Assembly (NCBI GenBank): GCA_018816905.1
Contig: JAHIVB010000013.1
Location: 1-64,000, forward strand
Source of the DNA: Bacillota bacterium
Lineage (GTDB): Bacteria; Bacillota_I; Bacilli_A; Izemoplasmatales; Hujiaoplasmataceae
Reading direction: 5' to 3'
Length of the DNA stretch: 64,000 nt
The position numbers and the translations under genes are program-made. The notes under the pieces were generated by a model that made no database searches, had not been told where the DNA came from, and saw only the letters and a list, made by a program, of their open reading frames with translations. Below are positions 15,914 through 24,805 of the stretch, in pieces (positions within the stretch are counted from its first letter, which is position 1; each line of letters opens with the position of its first letter).

Positions 15914-16528
15914 CTAGTTGATTCTCCCATTCATGATTTTCACTGTCTTCTTCTGTTTGACTTTGATAGATTGAGGTTGATGAGTAGAGATGATAATCAA
16001 GGTATCGGGGATTCTTTGCTTAATCATTTCGACAAGTTCTATTTTAGATGCTTCATCAATTGCTCGAAAAGGCTCATCCAACAATAGTACCTTCGGTTGA
16101 TGGATGAAGGCTTGAATCAGATTGACTTTTTGCTTCATTCCATTTGACAGTGTCCTGATGCTTTGATTCGATGCCTCCAACATATGAAACGCTTCCAATA
16201 ATGGAATCAATCGATGATTGATTGAATGAACCTCTTTCGATTTTACTCTTCCAAGATTGACCAAGAACTCCTCAACAGTCAGATGCTCTGGCAAGATGTA
16301 CTGTTCAGGAGCGTATCCAATGGAGACGTGCTTCATATCGATTTGGCCATCATATCTCAACAGACCCATGATACACTTTAATATGGTTGACTTACCACTG
16401 CCGTTCGGGCCTGTAATAACGTATAGCTTCCCAGTATGAAACGTGTAATTAATCTCCTCAATCGCTGTTCTCAATCTATATTTTTTGGATACATTAGTCA
16501 TAGTAATAACGGGTAATAAAGAGTTCAT
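15914..16528 (-). CDS. ABC transporter ATPase of the 15-18 kb cassette
   Basis: A compact ABC ATPase (about 204 residues from the chosen start). Walker A is GPNGSGKST, the signature LSNGMKQK, Walker B VLLLDEPFRAID, and an STHQP switch motif follows. The short form is typical of bacteriocin or antimicrobial-peptide-type and ABC-2 exporters. The frame is open further upstream to 16591, but GGAGG nine bases before the ATG at 16528 decides the start. This overlaps the upstream gene by about 35 bases, so coupling is likely. The exported substrate is unknown. Confidence 0.8.
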   Translation of the reverse strand: MNSLLPVITMTNVSKKYRLRTAIEEINYTFHTGKLYVITGPNGSGKSTILKCIMGLLRYDGQIDMKHVSIGYAPEQYILPEHLTVEEFLVNLGRVKSKEVHSINHRLIPLLEAFHMLEASNQSIRTLSNGMKQKVNLIQAFIHQPKVLLLDEPFRAIDEASKIELVEMIKQRIPDTLIIISTHQPQSIKVKQKKTVKIMNGRIN

Positions 16529-17423
16529 CTTCATAAACCTCCAATTGAGTGACTTGATTGGAAAAGTAGATAAAATCATCGATATAGTCAACGAGTGTCA
16601 TCCCATTTTGGATGGATACGATTCGAATTGGAAAACGATTGAAATACAGAGGGTCTGAACTAAAGTCAAATGAAAGAAACAAAATTATTTTCTCGTCTTG
16701 ATCAAGGTTGATCTCTAAAACATTATATTCTCCAATCACTAGTTCTTCTATATCTTCGTAAGAATGAATGCCCTCAGAACTTGAAAGCTCAAGAATCTGC
16801 ATATTATCGATTTCTACGGAATCCATCATTGCATCAAATTCACTGAAGTTGATTCTATAATTTTGATGGTTTTCAAGTTCAATTAACAATCCATTTATCC
16901 CGCCATAGGGGGAAGTTCGATCGACTATGCCAAATAATCGTTTTAAATACAACATCGATTCACAGGGTTCATCCATAAATATAAGATGGAGATTACCAAT
17001 GTCAAAGGTGATTTCTTCAAGGTTTGTATAGATGATGTGAATCATCGCGTTACTGGTAGAAATTTCTGTTCCAGAATGAAAAAGAAATTGCTCAAAATGA
17101 ATTCCCAAACGAACGAGAGAATATTCATTTTGCCTATAGGTAACCACATCTTCTTCAATGACGATTTCATCCATTTCGATTTGAAGACTAAAATCATCGC
17201 TTTCGATAAAAACAGCTTCCATCTGAAAGATATCAAAAAGAAAAGACGACGGTTGATCTGAATACAGTTTTACTTCGAACTTCTCTTGACGATATACCAC
17301 TCTAGATAATTCTTCTTTTACTGTGATGACAGTAACGTATTTTGAATCATTACTTCGAATCAAAAAATACGCTGATACCAAAAGCGCATAGAAACCAAAA
17401 AGAACGAACATGAATCGTTTCAC
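16494..17423 (-). CDS. Hypothetical membrane-anchored extracytoplasmic protein
   Basis: A 309-residue protein with one N-terminal hydrophobic helix (about 4-22) and no lipobox, followed by a long acidic, beta-rich extracytoplasmic region rich in Asp/Glu/Ile/Phe. I do not recognise the family. The start is GTG, and its first base overlaps the stop of the preceding gene (TAGTG), indicating translational coupling. Its position between a secreted protein gene and an ABC ATPase gene suggests an accessory or partner surface protein of that transporter. Confidence 0.6.
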   Translation of the reverse strand: MKRFMFVLFGFYALLVSAYFLIRSNDSKYVTVITVKEELSRVVYRQEKFEVKLYSDQPSSFLFDIFQMEAVFIESDDFSLQIEMDEIVIEEDVVTYRQNEYSLVRLGIHFEQFLFHSGTEISTSNAMIHIIYTNLEEITFDIGNLHLIFMDEPCESMLYLKRLFGIVDRTSPYGGINGLLIELENHQNYRINFSEFDAMMDSVEIDNMQILELSSSEGIHSYEDIEELVIGEYNVLEINLDQDEKIILFLSFDFSSDPLYFNRFPIRIVSIQNGMTLVDYIDDFIYFSNQVTQLEVYEDELFITRYYYD

Positions 17424-18052
17424 TAAAGTTTCTCCTTGATAATTTCGTAGTACTCCGTCGTTACATTAAACGTTTCCCAACCACCTCTTTTGGTTTCTAT
17501 CCAAAAGAAAAAGTACTTGCCTACACCGTTTGACAATTCGCCTGTTCCTCTTGTCATGATTGAAACATACGTGAGAGGATCTACGATAATGATGAATTCA
17601 TAAGTTTCACTTGTTGTCAAATTCGACGCATACGAAATCGATGCCTTGATATCCGCATCAATGCTTCCCTTGAATTTCTTGATATCTCCCTTTCCACTGA
17701 CCGCAATCGATCCGGAAGCGCTGATTTGATACTTTGTCTCTTCTTTTGTCGAAAGAGTGATATTGTGTTTAATCGTTGAAAAGCCATTATTGACGATTTT
17801 TAGTTTTGTTTCTGAAACAAATTCCAAAACCTGGTTTTTATTGACGATTCCTAGTTGCCAACCAATGAACTTGGGCTTATCAAGCAAATCATAATAATCG
17901 TCATATAGTTCTTCTGAAAATTCTTTTAAAAGCATGGCTTCATCATCGTCAAAGACGATTTCTTGATAGGTAAGGTATTCTTCTGCATTAACTCGAGGTA
18001 TCAAAGCCCCTATCATCAAAGACAACATCATTAAAACAAGTATTTTTTTCAT
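17423..18052 (-). CDS. Secreted protein with Ser/Thr-rich amphipathic beta region
   Basis: The start at 18052 is set by GGAGGG eight bases upstream and gives a clear signal peptide (MKKILVLMMLSLMIGAL, cleavage probably after VNA, near residue 23); 209 residues. After an acidic linker, the middle (about 105-160) alternates Ser/Thr/Gly with hydrophobic residues (ISASGSIAVSGKGDIKKFKG, then ISYASNLTTSETYEF). This recalls the beta-hairpin region of aerolysin/ETX-MTX2-type pore formers and related secreted Bacillota proteins. That resemblance is weak and unproven. It is the first gene of a four-gene cassette behind a palindromic promoter. Confidence 0.55.
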   Translation of the reverse strand: MKKILVLMMLSLMIGALIPRVNAEEYLTYQEIVFDDDEAMLLKEFSEELYDDYYDLLDKPKFIGWQLGIVNKNQVLEFVSETKLKIVNNGFSTIKHNITLSTKEETKYQISASGSIAVSGKGDIKKFKGSIDADIKASISYASNLTTSETYEFIIIVDPLTYVSIMTRGTGELSNGVGKYFFFWIETKRGGWETFNVTTEYYEIIKEKL

Positions 18053-18070
18053 AAAAAAAACCCTCCAATT

Positions 18071-18100
18071 CGTATTAATGATACGCATTGAAAGGTTCAA
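18071..18100 (-). promoter_or_regulatory. Palindrome-embedded promoter of the four-gene cassette
   Basis: -35 TTGAAC (18100-18095), 17-base spacer, -10 TAATAC (18077-18072). The -35 lies in a perfect inverted repeat TTGAA-AGG-TTCAA (18088-18100) and the -10 in another, CGTAT-TAATG-ATACG (18071-18085). Both look like operator half-sites, implying a dedicated regulator not encoded nearby. Confidence 0.5.
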
Positions 18101-18114
18101 TTCTTTTTATCTAA

Positions 18115-18924
18115 TCACAAAGGATGGTTACTAAAGTATTGTAATGTATCATCATAACCGTATTGATAGATTTTCTTAGATTTTTCAGGATCAAAATTCA
18201 AATGTCCACCGAGGTGCTGTTTCGTCTTGATTTCATGAATCTTTACATCAGGATATTTGGATGCATTTAAGAAATGAATTTTTTCCAAGTGAATGACGAT
18301 AATCGTATCGCAACCTTCATCAATCAATGGTTTGATAGGCGCATTGTCGTATAATCCACCATCGTAATATTGTTTGTCGTTCACTTGAAGTGGAGCGAAA
18401 ATGATTGGAATCGAACAAGACGCTAATATTTGCTTATAGACGATTTCGTCGTCCTCACATGAAGATATTTTAGAATAGACTACGTGTGACTCATCTCTTT
18501 TGACATAATGATGATAACTGGATTTGAATAATCCAAAGATTCCTTCATTCACCTCGCCACCTTCGGAAATGGTCACATAGACTTGCTTCTGTCTTAATAT
18601 ATCAAGATTCAAATGATTCTTAAGCATTTCCTCTAATGATGAAATTTCATAGACGCCCGTGGATTTGAACTCGAGTCTTTCCTTGATGATTCTTTTAAAA
18701 ATATTTTCTGTTCTTTTTAACAAATCGTTTGATACTGAAAACCAGAGTTCTCTGGCTTGATCAACAGACATTGTCGATAACATACTTGCATTGACAGAAC
18801 CAATGCTCGTTCCTGAAAAAACTTCCACTTTTTGAAGTATACCTAGTTCTTCCAAGGCTTTTGCTACACCGATTTGATATGCCCCTCTGGCTCCTCCGCC
18901 AGTCAAACAGAGACCTAGTTTCAA
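18115..18924 (-). CDS. Patatin-like phospholipase / acyl hydrolase
   Basis: A bacterial patatin-family serine hydrolase with a Ser-Asp dyad. The oxyanion loop is GGGARGAYQIG near the start, the nucleophile motif GTSIG (FSGTSIGSVNAS) near residue 40, and the catalytic Asp sits in YYDGGLYDNAP near 195. There is no signal peptide, so it probably acts in the cytoplasm or at the inner face of the membrane. The frame opens with GTG at 18933 but that codon overlaps the AGAGGTG site. A TTG at 18924, six bases downstream, fits better. It lies two bases after mnmA. Confidence 0.88.
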   Translation of the reverse strand: MKLGLCLTGGGARGAYQIGVAKALEELGILQKVEVFSGTSIGSVNASMLSTMSVDQARELWFSVSNDLLKRTENIFKRIIKERLEFKSTGVYEISSLEEMLKNHLNLDILRQKQVYVTISEGGEVNEGIFGLFKSSYHHYVKRDESHVVYSKISSCEDDEIVYKQILASCSIPIIFAPLQVNDKQYYDGGLYDNAPIKPLIDEGCDTIIVIHLEKIHFLNASKYPDVKIHEIKTKQHLGGHLNFDPEKSKKIYQYGYDDTLQYFSNHPL

Positions 18925-18935
18925 CGATATCACCT

Positions 18936-20069
18936 CTAATACATCCTTTTTTGGTTTTCAAATGAAACGACGGATATTGTCCCTCCGCCCAAGCAAACTT
19001 CTCCATCATAAAATACAGCAGCTTGGCCAGGGGTAACTGCCCTGACAAGTTCTTTAAAACGAACCGAAATGGTAGATGAATTCAAAAATTCAATTTCAAC
19101 AGGTACATCCATTTGTCTGTATCTAAATTTAGCTGTCAGATTTCTTTTCCCTATGAAATGTTCATTCGATATCCAATTCACATCTTCTACCAAGCATGAA
19201 TCAGAATACAAGTTTGGATGGTCGATACCTTGACCAACATACAAAATATTTTTCTCCAGGTCTTTACCAACCACAAACCAAGGTTCTTGACCATAGATTT
19301 TACTTCCACCGATTCGTAATCCTTTTCTTTGGCCAATCGTGTAATACATCAACCCTTCGTGCTCTCCGATGATATCACCATCTAATGTAGATATTTTCCC
19401 AGACTTGCTCGGAAGATAATTAGATAGAAATTGGCTGAAATGTCGTTCTCCTATGAAGCAGATTCCAGTGGAATCTTTCTTTTTTGCAGTAATCAAACCG
19501 GCATTTTCAGCGACTCTACGAACTTCTTTCTTCTGCATTTCTCCGATAGGAAAAAGCGTTTTTGAAAGTTGTTCCTGAGTAAGCTGGCACAAAAAATACG
19601 TTTGATCTTTGTTGCTGTCAAGTCCCCTTAATAATTTTGTTTGATTTCCATCATGGATGACCCTTGCGTAATGACCCATCGCAATATAATCAGCTCCAAG
19701 AGAAATCGCAACGTTTAAAAAAGCCTTGAATTTGATGTATTTATTACAAAGAATGTCTGGATTCGGTGTTCTTCCTCTTCTATACTCTTCAAGAAAATAT
19801 GTGAAAACATCATCCCAGTATTCTTTGATAAAATCGTGCCTATGCAACTTGATATGAAGTTTGTTGGCTACTTCAAGCGCATCCTGATAATCTTCTTCCT
19901 GAGGGCATATTTCGTTGTTGTAGTCAGGATTACCTAGCAGATCTTGATTCATCGCACTGTCCCAGTTGCGCATGAATAAGGCTTCCACCTCGTAACCCTG
20001 TTCAATTAAAAGCAAAGCGGCAACGCTTGAATCAACGCCACCACTAAGTCCGACGATTACTTTCGCCAT
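18936..20069 (-). CDS. mnmA: tRNA-specific 2-thiouridylase MnmA
   Basis: Thiolates U34 of Lys, Glu and Gln tRNAs using sulfur from a desulfurase/relay. The N-terminal PP-loop is [15 protein letters not shown] (about 7-21). The catalytic pair are the Cys in [11 protein letters not shown] (about 107) and in [12 protein letters not shown] (about 204). The C-terminal beta-barrel region carries [20 protein letters not shown]. At 377 residues it is full length. It lies in a tight nadD-nadE-mnmA-patatin run. Confidence 0.97.
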   Translation of the reverse strand: MAKVIVGLSGGVDSSVAALLLIEQGYEVEALFMRNWDSAMNQDLLGNPDYNNEICPQEEDYQDALEVANKLHIKLHRHDFIKEYWDDVFTYFLEEYRRGRTPNPDILCNKYIKFKAFLNVAISLGADYIAMGHYARVIHDGNQTKLLRGLDSNKDQTYFLCQLTQEQLSKTLFPIGEMQKKEVRRVAENAGLITAKKKDSTGICFIGERHFSQFLSNYLPSKSGKISTLDGDIIGEHEGLMYYTIGQRKGLRIGGSKIYGQEPWFVVGKDLEKNILYVGQGIDHPNLYSDSCLVEDVNWISNEHFIGKRNLTAKFRYRQMDVPVEIEFLNSSTISVRFKELVRAVTPGQAAVFYDGEVCLGGGTISVVSFENQKRMY

Positions 20070-20077
20070 ATAATCAC

Positions 20078-21934
20078 CTATCTTTTTACGTCTGAGGGCA
20101 TCCTGAAATCACTTCTTGGAGATAGTGCGTATTCCAATACTTTCGGTGAATCCGGACTCGCCTGTCTTTTATACTGTTGTGAAAAGAAACGACTCATGAA
20201 ATGATCCACATAAGAGTCTATTTCTTCATCATTTAACTGAAACGCTTTTCGAAGAAGGAATTTGATTCGATTCGATTCATCTCCGCAAACTAAAAAGCGA
20301 TAAAGGATATAATCATTGATTTCGTATTTTCCAATCAGTTTCTCAGTTGATTGTCCTTTTTTTAACTCTGGAGTGATTGGGGTATCCAAAATGTCATAAA
20401 GACAAGGCTTTACTTCATTTGAAAACAAATGATCCGCATACATCTTAATCATAAAACGAACCAAAGTTTTAGGAACGCCTCCATTGACGTTATACATGCT
20501 CATTTGGTCTCCGTTGTAAGTAGACCATCCAAGTGCAATTTCCGATAAGTCCCCAGTTCCAAGTACGATTCCATTCACTTTGTTCGCCATATCCATTAAA
20601 ATCATCGTTCTCGCCCTTGCTTGAGCGTTTTCATATGTAATGTCCTCTGTTACCCCATCGTGTTTCAAAAGATGCAGATGGTCAGTAACGTGCGCTTGAA
20701 TGTCAATCTCTTGATAATCAACTGAAAGAAGCTTCATTAATTTTTTGGCGTTTTCCAAAGTTCTTTCAGAGGTTGCCATTCCTGGCATCGTAATCGCAAT
20801 AATCCCTTTTCGATCCAATTGCAAAGAATCAAAAGCTCTACAAGCAACCAATAGCGCCAAAGAGGAATCGAGCCCTCCAGAAACGCCGATGACGATGTTT
20901 TTGATTCCTATGTGGTTGATTCTTTTCGCAAGACCATATTCTTGAATCGATGCGATTTTATGAAAATCCTTCAATTCATTCGTTTCGGGAACGAAAGGAA
21001 GGGTATTAATCTTTTTTGTGAAATGATAATCGTCGGATTCATCCATTTGAAAAGCAACCGTTTGGTACTTATATCGATATTTTAGGATCGAATCTCTAAA
21101 ACTGGAGTTGTTTCTTCTCTCGTGCGCAAGCTTGAGAATGTCAAGATCTGCATACATAATCTCTGTTTCCAAAGAAAACTTTTCAGATTCCGTGATCAAC
21201 GTTCCATTACTTGAAACGATATTATGTCCAGAAAAAACTGTTTCACTTGTCGATTCTGACGCGCCTGCACTGCAATAAACGTAGATTCCACAATTCTTTC
21301 TCGAGTGTTCTAACACAGCATTTCTTCGAATACTTTCTTTCCCGAGCGTTTCATTGGATGCGGAAATGTTGATGATAACGTTCGCTCCGTTGACGCTTAA
21401 TAGATTGCCAGGGGTAATCGTCGCCCACATGTCTTCACAGATTTCAACGCCAAAGTTGAAATCACCTTTTGAAAAAATAAGATTCCCAAACGGAACAGTT
21501 TGATCAAGATATTTAATTTCAGTGAAATGATCCACAACATCAAACCCTGATTTAAACCAACGCTTTTCGTAATATTCTTTCGTGTTAGGTAAATAGAACT
21601 TGGGAATCACACCCAAAATGAGGTTCTTTTGAATCACCATAGCAACATTCAATACCATCTCTTCAACAATCAAAGGAAGTCCGCATAGGACTACGCCAGG
21701 ATAGTGGTTGTGTTCTAAAAAGTAAGCAACTGCCTTGTTGACATCTTCAAAAAGAGATTTGTGAAAAAACAAATCATTACAGGTATACGCACTAATCCCA
21801 AGCTCTGGAAAAACGGCAATCGCGCTTTGGTTGTTCTCAAGTGAAGACAACATCTCTTTGACATTGAACAAAGGATTACCGACTTGGAGTTTTGGGGAGA
21901 TTAAACTGAGTTTGACAAAACCGTGTTTTACCAT
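20078..21934 (-). CDS. nadE: Glutamine-dependent NAD+ synthetase
   Basis: Amidates deamido-NAD to NAD+ in the last step of NAD synthesis. The N-terminal nitrilase-type glutaminase (about 1-290) has the Glu in FPELGIS, the Lys in PKFYLP and the Cys in GVEICEDMW. The C-terminal synthetase (about 320-618) has the PP-loop GVSGGLDSS and [12 protein letters not shown]. The 618-residue glutamine-dependent form does not need free ammonia. It is adjacent to nadD (3-base gap), so the two last NAD steps are co-expressed. Confidence 0.96.
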   Translation of the reverse strand: MVKHGFVKLSLISPKLQVGNPLFNVKEMLSSLENNQSAIAVFPELGISAYTCNDLFFHKSLFEDVNKAVAYFLEHNHYPGVVLCGLPLIVEEMVLNVAMVIQKNLILGVIPKFYLPNTKEYYEKRWFKSGFDVVDHFTEIKYLDQTVPFGNLIFSKGDFNFGVEICEDMWATITPGNLLSVNGANVIINISASNETLGKESIRRNAVLEHSRKNCGIYVYCSAGASESTSETVFSGHNIVSSNGTLITESEKFSLETEIMYADLDILKLAHERRNNSSFRDSILKYRYKYQTVAFQMDESDDYHFTKKINTLPFVPETNELKDFHKIASIQEYGLAKRINHIGIKNIVIGVSGGLDSSLALLVACRAFDSLQLDRKGIIAITMPGMATSERTLENAKKLMKLLSVDYQEIDIQAHVTDHLHLLKHDGVTEDITYENAQARARTMILMDMANKVNGIVLGTGDLSEIALGWSTYNGDQMSMYNVNGGVPKTLVRFMIKMYADHLFSNEVKPCLYDILDTPITPELKKGQSTEKLIGKYEINDYILYRFLVCGDESNRIKFLLRKAFQLNDEEIDSYVDHFMSRFFSQQYKRQASPDSPKVLEYALSPRSDFRMPSDVKR

Positions 21935-21937
21935 GAC

Positions 21938-22513
21938 CTAACCTCGATATAATTCATTTTGCATAACGTAATCATAGATTTCAGGAGTAACATATTCAGG
22001 GTCGAAAGTTTCCCTGAACGCAGTTGAAGAAATACTTTGATTGAAATGAGGCAAAATGATAAATTGACTCAAATACTCTTTGAGAAAAGAATCATTCTTC
22101 AAAAAAGAATGGATATCTGTATTTGCACGATTAATGACAATAAACTTAAATTCAGATAAAAGGCTTTTGGCATTAATCCATTTATGAAGTTTGTAAAGAT
22201 TATCTGCACCTATGACAAATGCAAGTTCTTCATCTGGATATTTCTCTTGAAGTCGTAGCAGGGATTGATAAGTTCCTTTATAGTCAGAATCATCAAATTC
22301 AAGCGAAGAGACGAGTGCTTTTGGTAAATCCTTGATTAATAACTCAAGCATTTGCAACCGATGATAATTTGATGATAGGCTTCTTTTTGTGTAAAGATTG
22401 CTGACGGGAAGGTAAATGAACTTAGAAAAATGTATCTCTTTTTCAATATGAAAATAGATCTCTTTATGCGCTATCGTAGGCGGATTGAAAGCTCCACCGA
22501 ATACAATCACCAT
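21938..22513 (-). CDS. nadD: Nicotinate-nucleotide adenylyltransferase
   Basis: Adenylates nicotinate mononucleotide to deamido-NAD. It has the N-terminal FGGAFNPPTIAH nucleotidyltransferase motif, a GADNLYKLHKW segment near residue 107 and a C-terminal SSTAFRE motif (ISSTxxR-type). At 191 residues it has the usual length. It is the first gene of nadD-nadE-mnmA-patatin, with AAGGAG before the start, and is divergent from the M42 peptidase. Confidence 0.95.
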   Translation of the reverse strand: MVIVFGGAFNPPTIAHKEIYFHIEKEIHFSKFIYLPVSNLYTKRSLSSNYHRLQMLELLIKDLPKALVSSLEFDDSDYKGTYQSLLRLQEKYPDEELAFVIGADNLYKLHKWINAKSLLSEFKFIVINRANTDIHSFLKNDSFLKEYLSQFIILPHFNQSISSTAFRETFDPEYVTPEIYDYVMQNELYRG

Positions 22514-22602
22514 TTGGCCAACTCCTTCTCTACAACTCTACTTCTATTCTATCATAACACACAACGTTTGAAAAGAACATACTCGCATTCATCCAATTAT
22601 GG

Positions 22603-22608
22603 TATAAT
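22603..22608 (+). promoter_or_regulatory. Extended -10 of the M42 peptidase gene
   Basis: TGGTATAAT contains TGn before a perfect TATAAT, which can work without a strong -35. The predicted transcript would start only about ten bases before the ATG, so the Shine-Dalgarno lies at its very 5' end. Confidence 0.5.
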
Positions 22609-22625
22609 CTTTTTGGGTGATGAAT

Positions 22626-23654
22626 ATGGAAAAACAAATAATGGATATTTTAGTATTCGCAAAGGATTTACTGGCAATTCCTTCTCCAAGTGGATATAGC
22701 GAGTTAGTCATTCCTTTTATCAAAAAGGAAGCTGAAAAATTGGGTTTCCCAATCGAATTTTCAAAGAAAGGGAATGCCATCATTACCGTTCAAGGAAAAT
22801 CGACCAAGGTATTAGGACTTTCTGGTCATGTGGATACCTTAGGGGCAATGGTAAAAAGCATTTCTTCTGATGGCACTCTCCGTTTCACAACCGTAGGAGG
22901 GCCCATTTGGCCGACCATGGATGGAGAATATTGCACAGTACACACAAGGGACAATAAAGAATTCAGTGCTACATTTCTATCGACTTCTCCATCATCGCAT
23001 GTCTATAAGGATGCGACTTCGAAGGAAAGAACCCCTTCTGACATGATGATTCGAATCGACGAAGTCGTTCATTCAAAGGATGATGTTCTAAAATTAGGCA
23101 TCCGAGCAGGAGACTTTGTCTTCTTTGATCCGAAAACGGTCATTACGGGTTCCGGGTATATCAAAAGTAGATTTTTAGACGATAAAATCAGTGTCGCTAT
23201 TTTATTCGGATTATTAAAACAGATTAAGGAAGAGAATATCATTCCTGAATCCACACTCAAAATTATCATTTCAACGTATGAAGAGGTCGGACATGGTGCA
23301 GCCTCGGTTCCCGAACTTGATGAATTCATCGCTGTTGACATGGGATGTATCGGAGATGACCTTACCTGTACGGAAGAAATGGTCTCCATTTGTGCCAAAG
23401 ATTCTAGTGGACCTTATGACTATGAAATCATTTCAAAACTTGTTGATTTGGCTAAAAAGGAAAAACTTGACTTTGCGACCGATATCTACCCCTATTATGG
23501 ATCTGATGTATCCGCAGCTTACCGTGGTGGAAATGATTTCAAGGGCGGATTGATTGGACCTGGTGTTCATGCTTCTCACGGGATGGAAAGAACACACGCA
23601 AGTGCCGTCAATAACACTTTAAAACTTCTTCTATCGTATATTCAAAAAAAATAA
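22626..23654 (+). CDS. M42 family glutamyl/leucyl-type aminopeptidase
   Basis: A cytoplasmic metallo-aminopeptidase of the YsdC/FrvX (M42) family. Metal and catalytic motifs visible are SGHVDTLGAMV, IKSRFLDDKIS, STYEEVGHGAA, AVDMGC and a late HASHGMER histidine. GGGTGA five bases upstream favours the ATG at 22626 over the earlier GTG at 22617, giving 342 residues. It probably trims peptides for amino-acid recycling. It stands alone on the plus strand between divergent and convergent operons. Confidence 0.9.
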   Translation: MEKQIMDILVFAKDLLAIPSPSGYSELVIPFIKKEAEKLGFPIEFSKKGNAIITVQGKSTKVLGLSGHVDTLGAMVKSISSDGTLRFTTVGGPIWPTMDGEYCTVHTRDNKEFSATFLSTSPSSHVYKDATSKERTPSDMMIRIDEVVHSKDDVLKLGIRAGDFVFFDPKTVITGSGYIKSRFLDDKISVAILFGLLKQIKEENIIPESTLKIIISTYEEVGHGAASVPELDEFIAVDMGCIGDDLTCTEEMVSICAKDSSGPYDYEIISKLVDLAKKEKLDFATDIYPYYGSDVSAAYRGGNDFKGGLIGPGVHASHGMERTHASAVNNTLKLLLSYIQKK

Positions 23655-23663
23655 CATACCCTA

Positions 23664-23692
23664 TTGAAATATTCCGTTTTCTAAAATATAAT
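23664..23692 (+). promoter_or_regulatory. Promoter of the 98-residue membrane protein
   Basis: -35 TTGAAA (23664-23669), 17-base spacer, -10 TATAAT (23687-23692). A second TATAAT lies at 23702-23707. Confidence 0.75.
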
Positions 23693-23720
23693 GGAATAAA
23701 ATATAATCAAGGGGGAAAAC

Positions 23721-24017
23721 ATGAAAAAAGTTTACAATGGCCTCGGCCAGCTATTCGGTTTCTTAACGATTTTGCTTTATGCATTTCTGTTTGCGAACAC
23801 CATTTTTAATTTCGGCGTAGATAATCAAATTCTTGGTATCCTAGAAACAGTCAAAATATATGCAATCTTTGCGGTATGTGGACTTGCAGGACTTGAGTTT
23901 GTAACTGGAAAGAAAATCATCGCATTGATTTACTTCCTTCTACTCGCATTTGTCGTGATCTTCAGTTTCTTTCCAGAGATTCAAGATCAAATTATGCAAT
24001 ACATTCCTACAGAATAA
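23721..24017 (+). CDS. Small hypothetical membrane protein
   Basis: A 98-residue protein with about three transmembrane helices (about 10-27, 40-60, 67-87) and no recognised motif. It has its own consensus promoter, a strong GGGGGA Shine-Dalgarno site and a strong terminator, so it is a real monocistronic gene. Function unknown. Confidence 0.7.
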   Translation: MKKVYNGLGQLFGFLTILLYAFLFANTIFNFGVDNQILGILETVKIYAIFAVCGLAGLEFVTGKKIIALIYFLLLAFVVIFSFFPEIQDQIMQYIPTE

Positions 24018-24028
24018 ATCAAATAAAG

Positions 24029-24063
24029 ACACCAGCAACTGAAGCGTTGCTGGTGTTTTTTTT
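24029..24063 (+). terminator. Intrinsic terminator
   Basis: ACACCAGCAAC-TGAAGC-GTTGCTGGTGT followed by eight T. An A-rich stretch on the other side may let it also serve the convergent transporter operon. Confidence 0.88.
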
Positions 24064-24796
24064 ATGATAGTATCCTTTTTAAAAACGCTTTTGTCCGTTC
24101 TTCTCTCGGGTTTGTAAAAATCGATTGAGGGTCGTTTTCTTCAAGTACAATTCCTTGATCCATAAAAATCACTCTCGTTGATACTTCTTTAGCAAAGCTC
24201 ATCTCATGAGTTACAACAATCATCGTCATCCCTTTTTCAGCCAATTGTTTCATCACTTCCAACACTTCTCCGACCATTTCAGGGTCGAGAGCTGATGTCG
24301 GTTCGTCAAACAATAGAATCTCGGGATTCATACAGAGCGCTCGTGCAATCGCGACACGCTGTTTCTGTCCACCGGATAATTTTTTAGGGTTTTGATATGC
24401 GAAATCTTTCATTCCAACCGCTTCTAAATTCTTTAGTCCGTTGCGGATGGCATCTTCTTTCGATACGCCGAGTACTTTCATCGGTGCGAGCATGCAATTT
24501 TGTAAAACATTCAGGTTATTGAACAGATTGAAAGACTGAAAAACCATTCCCATCTTCGCTCTCAAACGATTCAGATTGATTTTATTATCAGTAAGTCTTT
24601 CGTTTTCAAACCATATTTCTCCGGAATTGCTTATTTCAAGTAAGTTTATACACCTTAAAAGCGTACTCTTACCGGATCCGCTTGAGCCGATGACAGACAA
24701 AACTTCACCTTGATGAATTTCAAGATTGATTCCTTTGAGAACTTCATTGTTCGAAAAGGATTTCTTTAAATTGACTATTTTAATAATAGGTTCCAT
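24062..24796 (-). CDS. Amino acid (lysine) ABC transporter ATPase
   Basis: ATPase subunit of a polar amino acid importer (GlnQ/HisP/ArgM type). Walker A is GSSGSGKST (37-45), the signature LSGGQKQR near 140, Walker [13 protein letters not shown] near 162, and VTHEM holds the switch histidine. At 244 residues it is standard. It is the last of three genes controlled by a lysine riboswitch, so lysine is the predicted substrate. Confidence 0.92.
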   Translation of the reverse strand: MEPIIKIVNLKKSFSNNEVLKGINLEIHQGEVLSVIGSSGSGKSTLLRCINLLEISNSGEIWFENERLTDNKINLNRLRAKMGMVFQSFNLFNNLNVLQNCMLAPMKVLGVSKEDAIRNGLKNLEAVGMKDFAYQNPKKLSGGQKQRVAIARALCMNPEILLFDEPTSALDPEMVGEVLEVMKQLAEKGMTMIVVTHEMSFAKEVSTRVIFMDQGIVLEENDPQSIFTNPREERTKAFLKRILS

Positions 24797-24805
24797 CTCA
24801 GCCTC

